A stretch of DNA of 64,000 bases from Candidatus Aminicenans sakinawicola JGI OTU-1 (GCA_000493965.1 AWNV01000006.1:21602-85601), one strand, 5' to 3'; shown: positions 8,818 to 19,910, counted from the stretch's first letter. Notes: generated by a model not told the origin, from the letters alone. Numbers and translations: made by a program.

Positions 8818-9316
8818 ATGAAAGACAAAGACAGGACAAAAGAGCAATTAATCGTGGAGCTGCTTGAACTACGCCAGCAGTTTGCCACACAGAAAAAACT
8901 CTTAAAGAAAGTAAGGAAAAATACAAAACCGCGATAGAAAATATATCAGAAATTATTCAGATCGTTGATTCCGAAGGAGTTATTTCATATGTCAGCCCAT
9001 CTGTTCAGAGGATTCTGGGATACAAACCCGAAGAAGTAATAGGCAGGCCGAGTGTTGATTTTGTCCATCCGGATGACCTTCAAAAGGTTTCTTTGGGTTT
9101 TGAGGAGGCATACAAGAAGCATGATAAGCCTACAAAAGTAGAGTGTCGATGCAAGCATAAAAACGGCACCTGGCGAGTATTGGCTTTCCGGAAAAATTTG
9201 ATTTAAAAAAATCCGACTCATTAGGGCTGCTTCTGGTAACCGATTTAACCAATCAGATAAATGGAACTGTTGAATTTGAGAGAATAGGGGGAACAACAGC
9301 CAGAATAGTGTTCTGA
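8818..9316 (+). pseudogene. Degraded PAS-domain sensor histidine kinase
   Basis: Three pieces in different frames form one broken gene. Codons 8818-8937 (MKDKDRTKEQLIVELLELRQ...) give the coiled-coil start. After a frameshift before about 8900, a PAS domain reads from TAIENISEIIQIVDSEG to KNGTWRVLAF (frame closing at 9204-9206). From about 9182 a third frame gives GFPEKFDLKKSDSLGLLLV and ends GGTTARIVF (TGA at 9314-9316), which is the G2 box and C-terminus of a HATPase domain. The middle of the gene, including the phospho-acceptor His and the N-box, has been deleted between about 9175 and 9185. The protein cannot be functional. Confidence 0.85.
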
Positions 9317-9425
9317 AAACATTAAGTACTGGCCGTGTTATTTTCAGGAAACCGAAATCATGCCATTTATCAACAGCACTCAAATTTGAGCCTTTCAAAT
9401 TATGCCTAAACACAAAATTGTCGCA

Positions 9426-9453
9426 TTGACAGTCTTCAATCAGTTTATATAAA
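9426..9453 (+). promoter_or_regulatory. Promoter of hppA
   Basis: A perfect -35 TTGACA is followed after 16 bases by TATAAA (5 of 6). Transcription would begin near 9460, leaving a leader of about 64 bases before the ATG at 9524. Confidence 0.6.
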
Positions 9454-9523
9454 ATAAGTAAGAATCTTATGTAAGGTTTTCATAAACCAACAGAGTATCT
9501 GAAACAGCCAATGGAGTATTCTC

Positions 9524-11734
9524 ATGTTTAATCATTATTTTTGGATAGTACCTATCGGGTCGGTTCTAGCTCTCATTTTTGCCTTAATCTTTTATAAAGA
9601 AATGATGAAAGAGAGTGAAGGGACAGAACGAATGGCAGCCATTGCAGACCATGTACGCAAAGGTGCCATGGCTTACATAAAACAACAGTATAAAATAGTC
9701 ACCTTTGTCTTCCTTACTATTACTGCTCTGTTTTCTTTTATGGCCTATGGTTTACACGTCCAAAATCCCTGGGTTCCGTTTGCATTTTTAACAGGCGGTT
9801 TCTTTTCCGGGCTTGCCGGCTTTTTCGGGATGAAAACAGCCACATATGCATCTGCCCGCACTGCAAACGCAGCAAGAAATTCATTGAACTCCGGGCTGAA
9901 AATTGCCTTCCGCAGTGGTGCAGTAATGGGCCTGGTTGTGGTCGGCCTGGCATTACTTGACATTGCAATCTGGTTTCTAATTCTGAATCATTTTTATCCT
10001 GTTGAACCCGGAAATACTCACAGCCTGGTTATAATCACAACTACCATGCTGACATTTGGAATGGGGGCGTCTACCCAGGCTTTGTTTGCCCGTGTTGGAG
10101 GCGGTATCTTTACAAAGGCTGCCGATGTCGGCGCTGACCTGGTTGGCAAGATCGAAGCAGGCATTCCTGAAGATGACCCACGCAATCCTGCAACAATCGC
10201 AGATAATGTTGGTGACAACGTTGGTGATGTAGCTGGAATGGGGGCAGATCTTTACGAATCTTATGCAGGCTCTATACTTGCAACAGCCGCTCTCGGTGCT
10301 GCCGCTTTCATGCATGGAGATGTGGCAACTCAGATAAAAGGAGTGATTGCACCAATGTTGATTGGTGCTGTAGGGACCATTTTATCTATAATTGGAATAT
10401 TCAATGTCAGGACAAAAGAAGGTGCTTCTCAGCGTGAACTGCTGAGTTCTCTGGGCCGGGGAATAAATTTAAGCTCCCTGCTTATTGTCATTTTTTCTGC
10501 CGGCATAATGTTCCTTTTAAACCTGCCAAATGCGTTTGGCATCTGGCTTGCTGTTGTCATAGGTCTATTAACAGGTATTGTTATTGGCAGGTCGACCGAA
10601 TATTTTACTTCTCACTCTTTCAAACCAACCCGGCATATCGCCGAAAAGGCAAAAACAGGGGCTGCCACGGTTATTATTTCCGGTCTTGGTGTTGGCATGG
10701 TTTCCACTGTAATACCTGTCCTGGCCGTTGCAGTCGGAACAATTTTAGCTTTTCTCTCAGCGACAAACTTTGATGTCTCAAACATTTCTGGAAATATAAG
10801 CCACGGACTTTACGGAATAGGAATTGCTGCAGTAGGTATGCTGTCAACTCTGGGAATCACACTGGCCACAGATGCATATGGTCCTATTGCTGATAATGCA
10901 GGCGGAAACGCCGAGATGAGCGGATTGGGCAAAGAAGTGCGTAAGCGTACCGATTCGCTTGACGCCCTCGGAAATACAACTGCAGCAACTGGCAAGGGTT
11001 TTGCGATCGGTTCCGCTGCATTGACTGCTCTGGCTCTTCTGGCATCCTACGTTGAAGAGGTCCGTATCGGCTTGATGCGCATCCCAGAAAAGACAGCTCT
11101 TTTCGAGGCCTCCGAGAACATTAAAATCGCAAAAGCATCCATTACCGACTTCATGAGCTATTTTAATGTAACATTGATGAACCCTAAAGTGCTGGTGGGC
11201 CTCCTTCTCGGGTCAATGATGGCTTTTATGTTCTGCGGTTTAACAATAAATGCTGTTGGCAGTGCAGCAGCCAGTATGGTCGAGGAAGTCCGCCGCCAGT
11301 TTAGAGAGATAAAAGGCATTTTAGAAGGAAAGGCCGAGCCTGATTACGCCAGATGTGTTGCTATATCCACCAAAGGAGCACAAAAAAAGATGATGCTCCC
11401 CTCCCTCCTGGCCATAATTATGCCAGTCCTTACAGGGATCATCTTAGGCGTTTCGGGCGTGATGGGACTCCTTGTCGGCGCTCTTGCGACCGGATTTGTG
11501 CTTGCAGTCTTCATGGCCAATTCAGGTGGGGCCTGGGACAATGCAAAAAAATATATTGAAGACGGCCATTTCGGCGGCAAGGGATCAGATGCCCACAAAG
11601 CTGCAGTGATTGGAGATACGGTAGGCGACCCGTTCAAAGACACATCTGGCCCCAGCTTAAATATCCTGATCAAGTTGATGAGTATGGTCTCGATTGTAAT
11701 GGCTGGATTAATAGTAGCTTTTTCATTAATGTAG
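9524..11734 (+). CDS. hppA: Membrane-bound ion-translocating pyrophosphatase (K+-dependent type)
   Basis: The 736-residue, many-helix protein hydrolyses pyrophosphate to pump H+ or Na+ across the cytoplasmic membrane. The catalytic loop [13 protein letters not shown](x)[27 protein letters not shown] is intact, as are [11 protein letters not shown] and [17 protein letters not shown]. The segment [14 protein letters not shown] has Ala and Gly where K+-independent enzymes carry Lys and Thr, so it should need K+. Both Na+ and H+ pumps occur in that class, and I cannot separate them by eye. It is monocistronic with its own promoter, ending 12 bp from the convergent purL. Confidence 0.96.
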   Translation: MFNHYFWIVPIGSVLALIFALIFYKEMMKESEGTERMAAIADHVRKGAMAYIKQQYKIVTFVFLTITALFSFMAYGLHVQNPWVPFAFLTGGFFSGLAGFFGMKTATYASARTANAARNSLNSGLKIAFRSGAVMGLVVVGLALLDIAIWFLILNHFYPVEPGNTHSLVIITTTMLTFGMGASTQALFARVGGGIFTKAADVGADLVGKIEAGIPEDDPRNPATIADNVGDNVGDVAGMGADLYESYAGSILATAALGAAAFMHGDVATQIKGVIAPMLIGAVGTILSIIGIFNVRTKEGASQRELLSSLGRGINLSSLLIVIFSAGIMFLLNLPNAFGIWLAVVIGLLTGIVIGRSTEYFTSHSFKPTRHIAEKAKTGAATVIISGLGVGMVSTVIPVLAVAVGTILAFLSATNFDVSNISGNISHGLYGIGIAAVGMLSTLGITLATDAYGPIADNAGGNAEMSGLGKEVRKRTDSLDALGNTTAATGKGFAIGSAALTALALLASYVEEVRIGLMRIPEKTALFEASENIKIAKASITDFMSYFNVTLMNPKVLVGLLLGSMMAFMFCGLTINAVGSAAASMVEEVRRQFREIKGILEGKAEPDYARCVAISTKGAQKKMMLPSLLAIIMPVLTGIILGVSGVMGLLVGALATGFVLAVFMANSGGAWDNAKKYIEDGHFGGKGSDAHKAAVIGDTVGDPFKDTSGPSLNILIKLMSMVSIVMAGLIVAFSLM

Positions 11735-11746
11735 AAACACGATTTC

Positions 11747-13975
11747 TTATAAAGGGATTGCTTTCCTCCATGTCTCGCTTAATTTTTCCAACGAGAGGTT
11801 GATAATTGTCTTTTCCCTGTACTGGACTATAAGATTTTTTCCGCCAACCTCTCCCAAAATGTTTAACGGTACCGAATGCTTGCCGGCAATCTTCTCCAGA
11901 ACACTCAAATTATTCCTCTCCAGAGAAATTACTATCCTTGAAGGAGCCTCTCCAAATAAAATCTCATCCAGTCTCATTTGTTCTTTTTTTAAGCCTTCTA
12001 ACTTTATAACCGCACCCAGCATCTGGTTTTTGTCAGTAATGCATGATTCAGACAGGGTTACTGCAAGCCCCCCCTCTGAACAATCATGAGCTGAATTTAC
12101 TATGCCTGCCTCAATTGCTTCCAGGCATGCTGTTTGGAGAGCTTTTTCCTTATCCATATCTATCGTGGGATTTCCCTTTTTCTGGCCATGCACAATGTAC
12201 AAATATTCACTGCCCGAAAGATCCGCATTGTTTTCACCTAAAAGTACTATTACATCATTTTCGTTTTTAAAATCCTGGGTCACATATTTATCAACGTTTT
12301 CTATCAACCCTACCATTCCCACAATCGGAGTTGGATATACTGCTCCTTTAGGATTTTCGTTATAAAAGCTTACATTCCCGCTTATAACCGGAGTATCCAG
12401 GACTTGACACGCATAAGAAAGCCCTTCTATGCATTTTTTAAACTGCCAGTAAATTTCGGGTTTCATCGGGTTGCCAAAATTCAGGCCGTCAGTAATAGCA
12501 AGCGGCCTTCCCCCTGCACAGACAACATTCCTTGCTGCTTCGGCTACTGCCATCATTGCCCCATTATAAGGATTTAGATAACAGTGCCTCGCATTACAAT
12601 CCACACTTATTGCAAGGGCTTTATTAGTGCCCTTGACTTTAACAACAGCCGCATCCGAACCCGCTCCAACCGCAACCTCATCTTTATCGATTGCAGTAAA
12701 TTTTTGATATGCCGATTCTTTACTCGCAATAGTGGGAGAACCAACTAGCTGCAGCAGGACTTCACTAAAATCACCAGGTTCCCTTAAAAACTCAAGATCC
12801 AGGTTCTGAATTTTCTCCAAATAAAAAGGTTTTCTTGTTTCTCTATCATAAAGCGGTGCGCTTTCAGTAAGAGCTTCTACGGGAATCTCGCATACTACAA
12901 CCTCATTTTCCCTAACTCGCATCATTTTATCATCAGTGACTCTCCCGATTTTAACTGCGTTGACATCCCACTTCTTCAATACTTCCAGGGCTTCCTGTTC
13001 TCTGCCTCTTTTCAATATAACTAACATCCTTTCCTGGGATTCGGACAGGAGGATTTCATAGGGTGTCATTCCTTTCTCTCTCTGAGGGACCAGATCAACA
13101 TCTATCTCAATTCCCGTTCTGGCTCTCGAAGCAGTCTCGCAAGAAGAACAGGTTAATCCTGCTGCTCCCATATCCTGCATTCCTGCAACAAGCCCATTTT
13201 CTATTAATTCAAGGCAGGCCTCTCTTAAACGCCTTCCAAGCTCCGGATCACCGATGGCAACTGCTCCTTTATCTGAGCTTGACTCTTCTGTAATTTCCTT
13301 GGAGGCAAAACTTGCCCCTCCTACACCGTCCCTGCCAGTATCTCCACCAACATAAAACACGGAATTTCCCACTCCATGGGCTGTTCCTCTAACAATATTC
13401 TCATGTTTTACAATCCCTACAACAAAGGCATTCACTAACGGATTGCCTTCATAAACCTCATCAAAATAAGTCTCGCCTCCTACCGCATTTACTTCTGCAA
13501 TATTCGCATAATGAGCCAATCCCCTTATTACTTCTTTGAATAAAAATTTCACTCTTTCATCATCCAGGTTCCCAAACCTCAATGAACCCAAACCAGCAAC
13601 AGGTCTTGCTCCTATTGTAAAAATATCCCTTAAGCACCCGCCAATGCCTGTTGCCGAAGCCTCAAAGGGCTCCACTGCCGAAGGGTGGTTATGGGATTCT
13701 ATCTTAAACACAACTCCCAGGCTATCACCAATATCAACCACTCCAGCATTCTCCTCGCCCGCACCTACCATCACTTGCCTGCCCTGAGTAGGGAACAGGC
13801 TAAACAACTTGCGTGAATTCTTATAGCTGCAGTGTTCTGACCACATTGCTGAAAAAACTCCCAGCTCAGTAAAATTGGGTTCTCTCCCAAGCAGCCTTTT
13901 TATTTCATTATACTCTTCCCCTGTAAGCCCTAAATTTACTGCTAATTCTGTATCAACCTTAATCAGCTTTTCCAT
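11747..13975 (-). CDS. purL: Phosphoribosylformylglycinamidine synthase subunit PurL
   Basis: At 742 residues this is the small PurL, which works with separate PurQ and PurS in the fourth step of purine synthesis, ATP-dependent conversion of FGAR to FGAM. Family motifs include [10 protein letters not shown] near residue 47, [29 protein letters not shown], and [10 protein letters not shown] with [12 protein letters not shown]. The C-terminal AIRS-like half includes [14 protein letters not shown]. purQ and purS are not in the window. It follows purC on the minus strand with a 35-bp gap containing an AAAGGAG-type ribosome site. Confidence 0.97.
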   Translation of the reverse strand: MEKLIKVDTELAVNLGLTGEEYNEIKRLLGREPNFTELGVFSAMWSEHCSYKNSRKLFSLFPTQGRQVMVGAGEENAGVVDIGDSLGVVFKIESHNHPSAVEPFEASATGIGGCLRDIFTIGARPVAGLGSLRFGNLDDERVKFLFKEVIRGLAHYANIAEVNAVGGETYFDEVYEGNPLVNAFVVGIVKHENIVRGTAHGVGNSVFYVGGDTGRDGVGGASFASKEITEESSSDKGAVAIGDPELGRRLREACLELIENGLVAGMQDMGAAGLTCSSCETASRARTGIEIDVDLVPQREKGMTPYEILLSESQERMLVILKRGREQEALEVLKKWDVNAVKIGRVTDDKMMRVRENEVVVCEIPVEALTESAPLYDRETRKPFYLEKIQNLDLEFLREPGDFSEVLLQLVGSPTIASKESAYQKFTAIDKDEVAVGAGSDAAVVKVKGTNKALAISVDCNARHCYLNPYNGAMMAVAEAARNVVCAGGRPLAITDGLNFGNPMKPEIYWQFKKCIEGLSYACQVLDTPVISGNVSFYNENPKGAVYPTPIVGMVGLIENVDKYVTQDFKNENDVIVLLGENNADLSGSEYLYIVHGQKKGNPTIDMDKEKALQTACLEAIEAGIVNSAHDCSEGGLAVTLSESCITDKNQMLGAVIKLEGLKKEQMRLDEILFGEAPSRIVISLERNNLSVLEKIAGKHSVPLNILGEVGGKNLIVQYREKTIINLSLEKLSETWRKAIPL

Positions 13976-14010
13976 AATAAATCTCCTTTTTTAAATGAAT
14001 AGCACACTCT

Positions 14011-14847
14011 CTAACATAAAAATATTTTCTCCATCTCCCCTGCTGTTAACTGATTCCTGCCGCTGATTTTCCTTACGCCTTCTGACAGCCTTGTTTCTAT
14101 GCAGTCTTTATAGACTTTACAATTTCCCATCTCATCAGGAACATATCCTTTGCATACCCTTAATACATCAGGAGATATCTCATCAATCAGAACAATCCTT
14201 CCGTCGCCCTGTTTCAACCTCCCCAATTCAAACTTTCCATCCACAACATGAAGGCCTTTTGATTCAAATTCTTCAGAAACAATAGCAGCTATATCCTTAA
14301 TAAGCTTATCAACATAATTAATCTCTTCTCTCGTCATAACCCCTGCCGATTCCAACGCTTCATAAGTAATTAGTATATCCGAATCTCCTTTTGTCCATGC
14401 TTCGACAACTTTATTAAGATTTTTCCCTGGTCTTACGAAAGGATACCGCCTCCAAAAACTTCCTGTTGCATTATTTCTCCATGTGAACTCAAGATTCTGG
14501 AGCGGTGAAGCTCCTTCAATCTCAGGATCTTCTGAATCCATATTTATCGGAATTGCCGGCTCAACAATCATAACATTTTCATCTATTGTCTCGACATAAT
14601 GTGTAGGGACCTTTTTCTCCTGCATCAATTTAAGGAAATATGTTGCAAACTTGCATGCTATTGCCCCTTTCCCAGGGATTTCTCCGACAACATTATCATA
14701 TCCCGGGTCAAAAAATATCTTTCCGTTTTCAATATACCCTGTTGCCCTGTCTGTAAAAACAAACCTATATTTTCCAGTAAAAGACCCTTCTGTTATCTCA
14801 AAAACGTCTTTTGATTTCCCGCGATATACTAATTTCTCATTCTTCAT
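14011..14847 (-). CDS. purC: Phosphoribosylaminoimidazole-succinocarboxamide synthase
   Basis: The 278-residue SAICAR synthetase joins aspartate to CAIR in purine synthesis. It begins LVYRGKSKDVFEI, a form of the YEGKAKxIF nucleotide-binding start. It contains GKGAIACKFATYFLKLM, a central WRNNATGSFWRRYP, and near the C-terminus VDGKFELGRLKQGDGRIVLIDEISPDVLRV with the conserved DE-SPD segment. Its start overlaps the end of the upstream M14 peptidase by 11 bp, and purL follows 35 bp downstream. The three genes therefore look like one transcript. Confidence 0.96.
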   Translation of the reverse strand: MKNEKLVYRGKSKDVFEITEGSFTGKYRFVFTDRATGYIENGKIFFDPGYDNVVGEIPGKGAIACKFATYFLKLMQEKKVPTHYVETIDENVMIVEPAIPINMDSEDPEIEGASPLQNLEFTWRNNATGSFWRRYPFVRPGKNLNKVVEAWTKGDSDILITYEALESAGVMTREEINYVDKLIKDIAAIVSEEFESKGLHVVDGKFELGRLKQGDGRIVLIDEISPDVLRVCKGYVPDEMGNCKVYKDCIETRLSEGVRKISGRNQLTAGEMEKIFLC

Positions 14848-17626
14848 TTTTCACCTCACTCTTATTCAGAGAAGCATGCATATTCCAGTGAATGATCGCA
14901 TTGTAAACAAAAGGAAAATTTGCGTGATTCATCCAGCGATAGAAAGGGTTAAATCCAAACAGCACAATGCGTCCTTTCCCCATTGGAGCATCAATTATTG
15001 CAGCAGTTCCATCCAAAGCATCCCCGCCCTTCAGAAGACCGCTTCTCCAGATAGAAACCTTTTCCTGTCGATCTTTATATGTCTTTTTTTCCTTCTCGCT
15101 CATCCTGCTTACAATATCACGTGGCAGCTTTGTTCCAAACTGGAGTACTAAATACTCTCTCATGTGTCTGTCAACATTTAACAAAGGCAGCCGTGTCCTG
15201 AAGATTGACGGATATTCTTCATAGCCATATACAATAGGGTTGTTCTTCTGGCTCACCCATCCTGTTACAATAGTCCCCGGACAGCTAAGATCTGAGTTTG
15301 TCTTACTGGACACGCCAGGAAGCATTCCAAAGTCAGTGACAAGGCGGCTGCCAGATCCCAGTGTGATAAGAGTGCCTCCGTTACGCACAAACTTCTCAAT
15401 TTCAGCGACTCCATCCAGCCCAAGTCCACCGGTTATATCCAGGGAGTTTACAGGTTCTCCCAAATATTTAAATTCACTTGTTTTCACATAATCCAGTGGG
15501 CTGTAACGGCTATCAATGCCTCGCAAGAACCTGAGGCCAGATGCCCAGCTTCCATGATGAGGCACAATCAGCACATCCAACTCCTTATTAAGATCTCCCC
15601 TCCTGATGCGTTCTCTAGTAATCCAAATCCATGGGATTCCTATCTCGTCAAGTATCCAGCGAGTCCACCCTGGGTCCTGTGTTGAAAACCAGGCAGTATA
15701 TAATCCCACTCTCGGTAATTTTATTTTTCGGAGCACCGGGAGATCCGCCTTTTCCTGGAAGGCATTGACTCCAATGTCTCTACAAACTTTCTCAACTTTT
15801 TCCATGGCTTCTGCTCTGAGGACAAAAGTGCCAGCAGGAAACGTTTTCTGTTTTACCTTAATATCAACATCTGTCACTCTGACATCTTCATCCTCCAGTG
15901 CAAGAACAACTGCGATTGTTCCATTTCCCTGGGGAGGAATGAAAATATGTGATCCCGATTCGCTTCCATTTAGACGTCCTACGAAAGGGTTTCCTGCCAT
16001 AGGCCTCATAGGCGCCTCGAGTATAGCCCTGTCATCTATCCTTTCTGTCTTTATACCCAGCATCATTCCCAGGCTCCAACTAGTTGCATCGTATGGATGT
16101 GTGCTGCTTTTTTCAGGCCATTTCTGTATTTCAAGCAGAGATTTTGCGAAATTGCGATACGGTTGATCCATACGTATCACAATACTGCCTGGAGGATAAG
16201 ATTTATTAGCAGAGGGAAATTTAGTGCTAAGCCGTTTTGTCTCAATACGGTGCATCTTGAAAAGCTGAAGCATCCTTTTCGCTGTAAACAAATCGTTTTG
16301 ATCCAGAGGAACAATCCAGGCATACGGTTTTTCACTCCGGCCCTTTTCTACAGCATTCCGGCCCTTCCTCCAGAAATTTTCAAGGACCGTATCCTTATGC
16401 CGCGCAGTAAAATCAAGTGCAATCAAACAAGCACTTTCCATGACATTGGTATTATTCCTGAGGCTCCACATTGTTTTCTGGGGAGGAGGCAACGGCCGGT
16501 ACCATTCCTCAGAAGTGTTTCCTTCTCCCGGAGCCGTGCTTATCGTCCGCTCATAAGTGTTGGCACCGGCATTTCCGAAAGTTTCATAGAAGCGGCTTAT
16601 AGCATTATGGTTGTTGCCAGACCAAGCTCCATAACCAGGATACCATCCAGTGAAAAATCCCCATGTCCAAACACCAGGAACACCAAGGCTTGTCATTTGT
16701 GTTACTTCGTTGAAAGCAAACCACTGCCATTCATTCCTTACAATCGGACTGAGAGACGGATAATAAGGCCCTGTTCCTGTACTGATATAAAGGAGAGGCA
16801 CACTCTCGTGCAAATCATGGACCACCTGCGGGTAGAACATAAAAAAGACTTCATTAAGATTCTTAGAAAGGGGCTGGCTGAGAACAATTCCATCCCGGTT
16901 GTTATCATGGAAAGTATAATTTCCCCAGAACGGCGGAGAAGATTTTGGTATGTCTTCGTATTTTTTTACTCCTTTTGTATGTCTGTAGTACCAATCGACC
17001 TGACGGTTCCAGCCATCCATTTCTAAAACAGGAACAATAAGAGTCACTACATCGGTTCTAATCCGCCTGATCATTTCTGTCTCACTAACAACAAGTCTAT
17101 ATGCCAATTCCATCAACATCTCGGGGCTGCCTGTCTCAGAGGAATGGAGCCCTCCGGTTAATAGATAAAATGGTTCTGCTATTTTTATGATTTCTTTCAT
17201 TTCGCTTTCGCTGCACTGCCTTGGATCTGCAAGTCTCTTTGTATCTCCGCGAAAAAGATCGATATCAATTATTGTATTCTCATCTGCGACTGCAACTACG
17301 ATCATGGTATTCCCTTCATGACTTTTGCCAATTTCAAATATTTTCACACGGCTGCTGGCACTATCAAGAGCCCTGTAATAACGAAGAATATCATCATAAT
17401 AGGTCATATGGCCTGGAGCCCCGGTGATATATCCAAGAATTTCGTGAGGTGCAGGGACTATTTCCGAATATGGCAGATAATCGACCAAAGAGGTTAGATA
17501 CTGGGGATCCGTAGTGAACTGCCGAATTTTTTCAGTTGCTTCTTTGTCAATCTGGTCCTGAGCCAGAAGTGAAACTGCCACAAATGTCAGGACAGCGGAT
17601 AGAAGCAAAACAGCTTTTTTTCTCAT
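14837..17626 (-). CDS. Secreted M14-family zinc carboxypeptidase-like protein
   Basis: The 929-residue protein starts with a clear signal peptide (MRKKAVLLLSAVLTFVAVSLLAQ). The M14 peptidase domain occupies about 60-400. GGLHSSETGSPEM near residue 160 provides the zinc-binding HxxE, and VHDLHES near residue 275 the third His ligand. A further GATase1/beta-helix-like half follows (for example LGLYTAWFSTQ-type text, LIVPHHGSWASG, GGTLITLGSGS). Such large M14 proteins are frequent in Acidobacteriota-like proteomes and presumably degrade exogenous protein. It is the first gene of a unit with purC and purL, an unusual partnership, with an 11-bp overlap into purC. Confidence 0.87.
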   Translation of the reverse strand: MRKKAVLLLSAVLTFVAVSLLAQDQIDKEATEKIRQFTTDPQYLTSLVDYLPYSEIVPAPHEILGYITGAPGHMTYYDDILRYYRALDSASSRVKIFEIGKSHEGNTMIVVAVADENTIIDIDLFRGDTKRLADPRQCSESEMKEIIKIAEPFYLLTGGLHSSETGSPEMLMELAYRLVVSETEMIRRIRTDVVTLIVPVLEMDGWNRQVDWYYRHTKGVKKYEDIPKSSPPFWGNYTFHDNNRDGIVLSQPLSKNLNEVFFMFYPQVVHDLHESVPLLYISTGTGPYYPSLSPIVRNEWQWFAFNEVTQMTSLGVPGVWTWGFFTGWYPGYGAWSGNNHNAISRFYETFGNAGANTYERTISTAPGEGNTSEEWYRPLPPPQKTMWSLRNNTNVMESACLIALDFTARHKDTVLENFWRKGRNAVEKGRSEKPYAWIVPLDQNDLFTAKRMLQLFKMHRIETKRLSTKFPSANKSYPPGSIVIRMDQPYRNFAKSLLEIQKWPEKSSTHPYDATSWSLGMMLGIKTERIDDRAILEAPMRPMAGNPFVGRLNGSESGSHIFIPPQGNGTIAVVLALEDEDVRVTDVDIKVKQKTFPAGTFVLRAEAMEKVEKVCRDIGVNAFQEKADLPVLRKIKLPRVGLYTAWFSTQDPGWTRWILDEIGIPWIWITRERIRRGDLNKELDVLIVPHHGSWASGLRFLRGIDSRYSPLDYVKTSEFKYLGEPVNSLDITGGLGLDGVAEIEKFVRNGGTLITLGSGSRLVTDFGMLPGVSSKTNSDLSCPGTIVTGWVSQKNNPIVYGYEEYPSIFRTRLPLLNVDRHMREYLVLQFGTKLPRDIVSRMSEKEKKTYKDRQEKVSIWRSGLLKGGDALDGTAAIIDAPMGKGRIVLFGFNPFYRWMNHANFPFVYNAIIHWNMHASLNKSEVKNEE

Positions 17627-17780
17627 AATAATGCCTCCTCTGAGGGACTGACTTCTCTATTTCTATCATAGAAAAAAATTAAGGTCAAAAATTTCCTTTT
17701 TCACATATAATACATATAATAATATAGGACGATATTTTTATCACATAGAAACTTTAGTAATTACGCTGAGAGAAATCTAA

Positions 17781-18605
17781 GTGAAAAAAGAGTTTGGAAA
17801 TCCCCTTATTCTTCCTCCTTTCAAAGGAAGAATACATCCTGAGTATGACCACCCGAATTTTAAGCAGTCGATTACTAACTGCCACGGCCTTTTAAAGGAT
17901 TCTTCATGTAAAATTTTACTCGACAGCAGGAACCGTATTGGGATTTTCAATGCTTCATTAGATAATGGAAAAACCACAGATGTTGTAATTAAAGAGTTTT
18001 ACACTTACGGAATTAACAAGCTTAAGAGCACATTTATCTCGTCAAAAGCATTAAAATCTTGGCGAGGGAGTAATGCTCTGCTTGAAAGGGAAATAAAAAC
18101 TCCTCTTCCTATAGCTTATCTTGAGAAAAGGAAGTCAATTTTCCTGGACCAGAGTTTCTTTTTATCCGAAATGGAAAAAGACGTTGAAGAAATCCGCGGT
18201 TTATTTCTGAAACTCCCCGATGACGAACTTAGAGAAATTCTCAAATCTCTTGCAAGCTTTCTCTCTTATTGCCATGAAAAAGGAATCCTTCACCACGATC
18301 TTTCGGATGGAAACATTCTGGTTAGAAAAACCGAATCGAATAAATTCGTGTTCAATCTCATTGACACAAACCGAATCAGAGTTAAAAAGCAGATCGGGTT
18401 ATTACAATGCATCAAGAATCTTATCCGGCTTGGCGTTCCGGATCGTTATCAACGGTTCTTTTTGGAAAATTACCTTGGAGTGCCACATGTGAAAAGAGTT
18501 CTCTGGTTCTGGTATAAAATGAACAAAAATAGCTACACCTGGTTTATCGAGTTTAAGAAAGTACTTCGACTAAAACAGCTAGCACGCAAAATAAAAATTC
18601 AATAA
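17781..18605 (+). CDS. Lipopolysaccharide kinase-like protein (InaA/RfaP/KdkA type)
   Basis: The 274-residue protein has a compact protein-kinase-like fold. TTDVVIKEFYTYG supplies the ATP-site Lys. SYCHEKGILHHDLSDGNILV is the catalytic loop (HxDxxxxN), and NLIDTNRIRV takes the place of the DFG region. This matches kinases that phosphorylate heptose or Kdo in lipopolysaccharide core. The GTG start is 21 bases beyond GAGAG. The glycosidase-like gene begins one base after its stop, and a methyltransferase follows, so the three probably act on one cell-surface glycan. Substrate identity is inference. Confidence 0.8.
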   Translation: MKKEFGNPLILPPFKGRIHPEYDHPNFKQSITNCHGLLKDSSCKILLDSRNRIGIFNASLDNGKTTDVVIKEFYTYGINKLKSTFISSKALKSWRGSNALLEREIKTPLPIAYLEKRKSIFLDQSFFLSEMEKDVEEIRGLFLKLPDDELREILKSLASFLSYCHEKGILHHDLSDGNILVRKTESNKFVFNLIDTNRIRVKKQIGLLQCIKNLIRLGVPDRYQRFFLENYLGVPHVKRVLWFWYKMNKNSYTWFIEFKKVLRLKQLARKIKIQ

Positions 18606-18606
18606 A

Positions 18607-19896
18607 ATGAGTGAATCATTCCAATGGAACCCACATTCTGACCAGCCCCATAATATTGACCCCAAAAAAAAACGGATCAAGTATTATTTTAAACATGCAG
18701 ATAGCTATATTGACATCTTTTCGGCCAATCTCAATAAGGCAGTACCTGCACTTTCCTTATTCAGGCGTTATAAAAAGAAGATGTATAACGAGCCTGTAAA
18801 GATAGTAAAACCTTTTGCGATTTCTGTCTCTCAACAGGAAGAAAAAAACCCTGAGATCGCAGACAGTTTGAGAGAAATCGGAGTCTGCCAGACTCTTGTA
18901 AGAATCCCATCATGGGAAAGAGATAAACTTCAGTCTTTCGAGAAATTCTTTGACGTCCTCCAAAAAAAAGAAATTGAATTTTCTGTTGCACTGCTACAAC
19001 AGAGGGATGATGTTCTTCATCCTTCCCATTGGGAGCATTTTTTAGAAGATGTATTTTCCAGATTTGGGGGGAAATGCTCCTTTTTTGAAATAGGACATGC
19101 ATGGAACAGATCAAAATGGGGAGTTTGGGACCACAAAGAATATCTAAAACTTGCACGTCCTGCCTTTTCCCTGGCGAAAGATTATGGAGTAAAACTTGTG
19201 GGCCCGGCCGTGATTGACTTTGAATTTCATCTTTACGCTCCTGTCCTGAAAGAAATTCCCTTTGATAAAGTGAGTTCTCTCCTTTATGTAGACCGCATGG
19301 GAGCTCCGGAAAACAAACAGTTCGGCTGGGATACTCCCAGGAAGATAGCACTGCTTAAGGCAATTATTGATGCTTGTCTGAAGAAAAAACAATGTCTATG
19401 GATAACAGAAGTAAACTGGCCCCTGCAAGGAACAGGAAAATACTCGCCAGCCTCAGGTAAGCCCAACGTATCAGAGGAACAGCAGGCTGATTACCTTGTA
19501 CGCTATTTTATACTTGCACTTGCGAGCGGCTATATTGAAAGGATATATTGGTGGCAGCTTGCTGCCCCGGGATATGGACTCATCGATTGCCGAGAAAAAA
19601 CCTGGAGGAAACGGCCAAGTTTTTTTGCAATGAAGACCCTGGTTTCTTTTCTCGAGGGAAGCACATTCACAGGAAAAATTCATCAGCTTGGTGTGGAATT
19701 CTTCTCATTCAGCAAGGGAAAAAAGAATTTCACAATCTGCTGGAGTAACCGCGGACAGTCACCATTCTATGAGTATTGCTTTCCAAAGAAAGTGATCGAA
19801 GTTGTAGGACGGGATGGGAAAGAAATCTCCTTCAAGGATAATAAAATTAAAATTACCAAAAGCCCTATATATGTCCTTTATGAAGACACTTCGTAG
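18607..19896 (+). CDS. TIM-barrel glycoside hydrolase-like protein (GH39/clan A-like)
   Basis: The 429-residue protein has no signal peptide. It looks like a clan GH-A barrel: CSFFEIGHAWNRSKWG (about residues 157-172) fits the strand-4 acid/base Glu region, and LWITEVNWPLQG (about residue 262) fits the strand-7 nucleophile Glu. A small C-terminal beta domain follows (FFSFSKGKKNFTICWSNRG). GH39 xylosidases and iduronidases share this pattern, but similarity is too loose to name a substrate. It lies one base after the LPS-kinase-like gene and 14 bases before a methyltransferase, in one operon. Cytoplasmic location suggests work on a glycan intermediate. Confidence 0.6.
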   Translation: MSESFQWNPHSDQPHNIDPKKKRIKYYFKHADSYIDIFSANLNKAVPALSLFRRYKKKMYNEPVKIVKPFAISVSQQEEKNPEIADSLREIGVCQTLVRIPSWERDKLQSFEKFFDVLQKKEIEFSVALLQQRDDVLHPSHWEHFLEDVFSRFGGKCSFFEIGHAWNRSKWGVWDHKEYLKLARPAFSLAKDYGVKLVGPAVIDFEFHLYAPVLKEIPFDKVSSLLYVDRMGAPENKQFGWDTPRKIALLKAIIDACLKKKQCLWITEVNWPLQGTGKYSPASGKPNVSEEQQADYLVRYFILALASGYIERIYWWQLAAPGYGLIDCREKTWRKRPSFFAMKTLVSFLEGSTFTGKIHQLGVEFFSFSKGKKNFTICWSNRGQSPFYEYCFPKKVIEVVGRDGKEISFKDNKIKITKSPIYVLYEDTS

Positions 19897-19910
19897 AGGA
19901 AAAAGAAAAA

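Noticed and set aside
14651..16166. Long plus-strand open frames opposite purC and the M14 peptidase
   Set aside because: They mirror clearly real minus-strand genes with conserved motifs and have no recognisable protein features.
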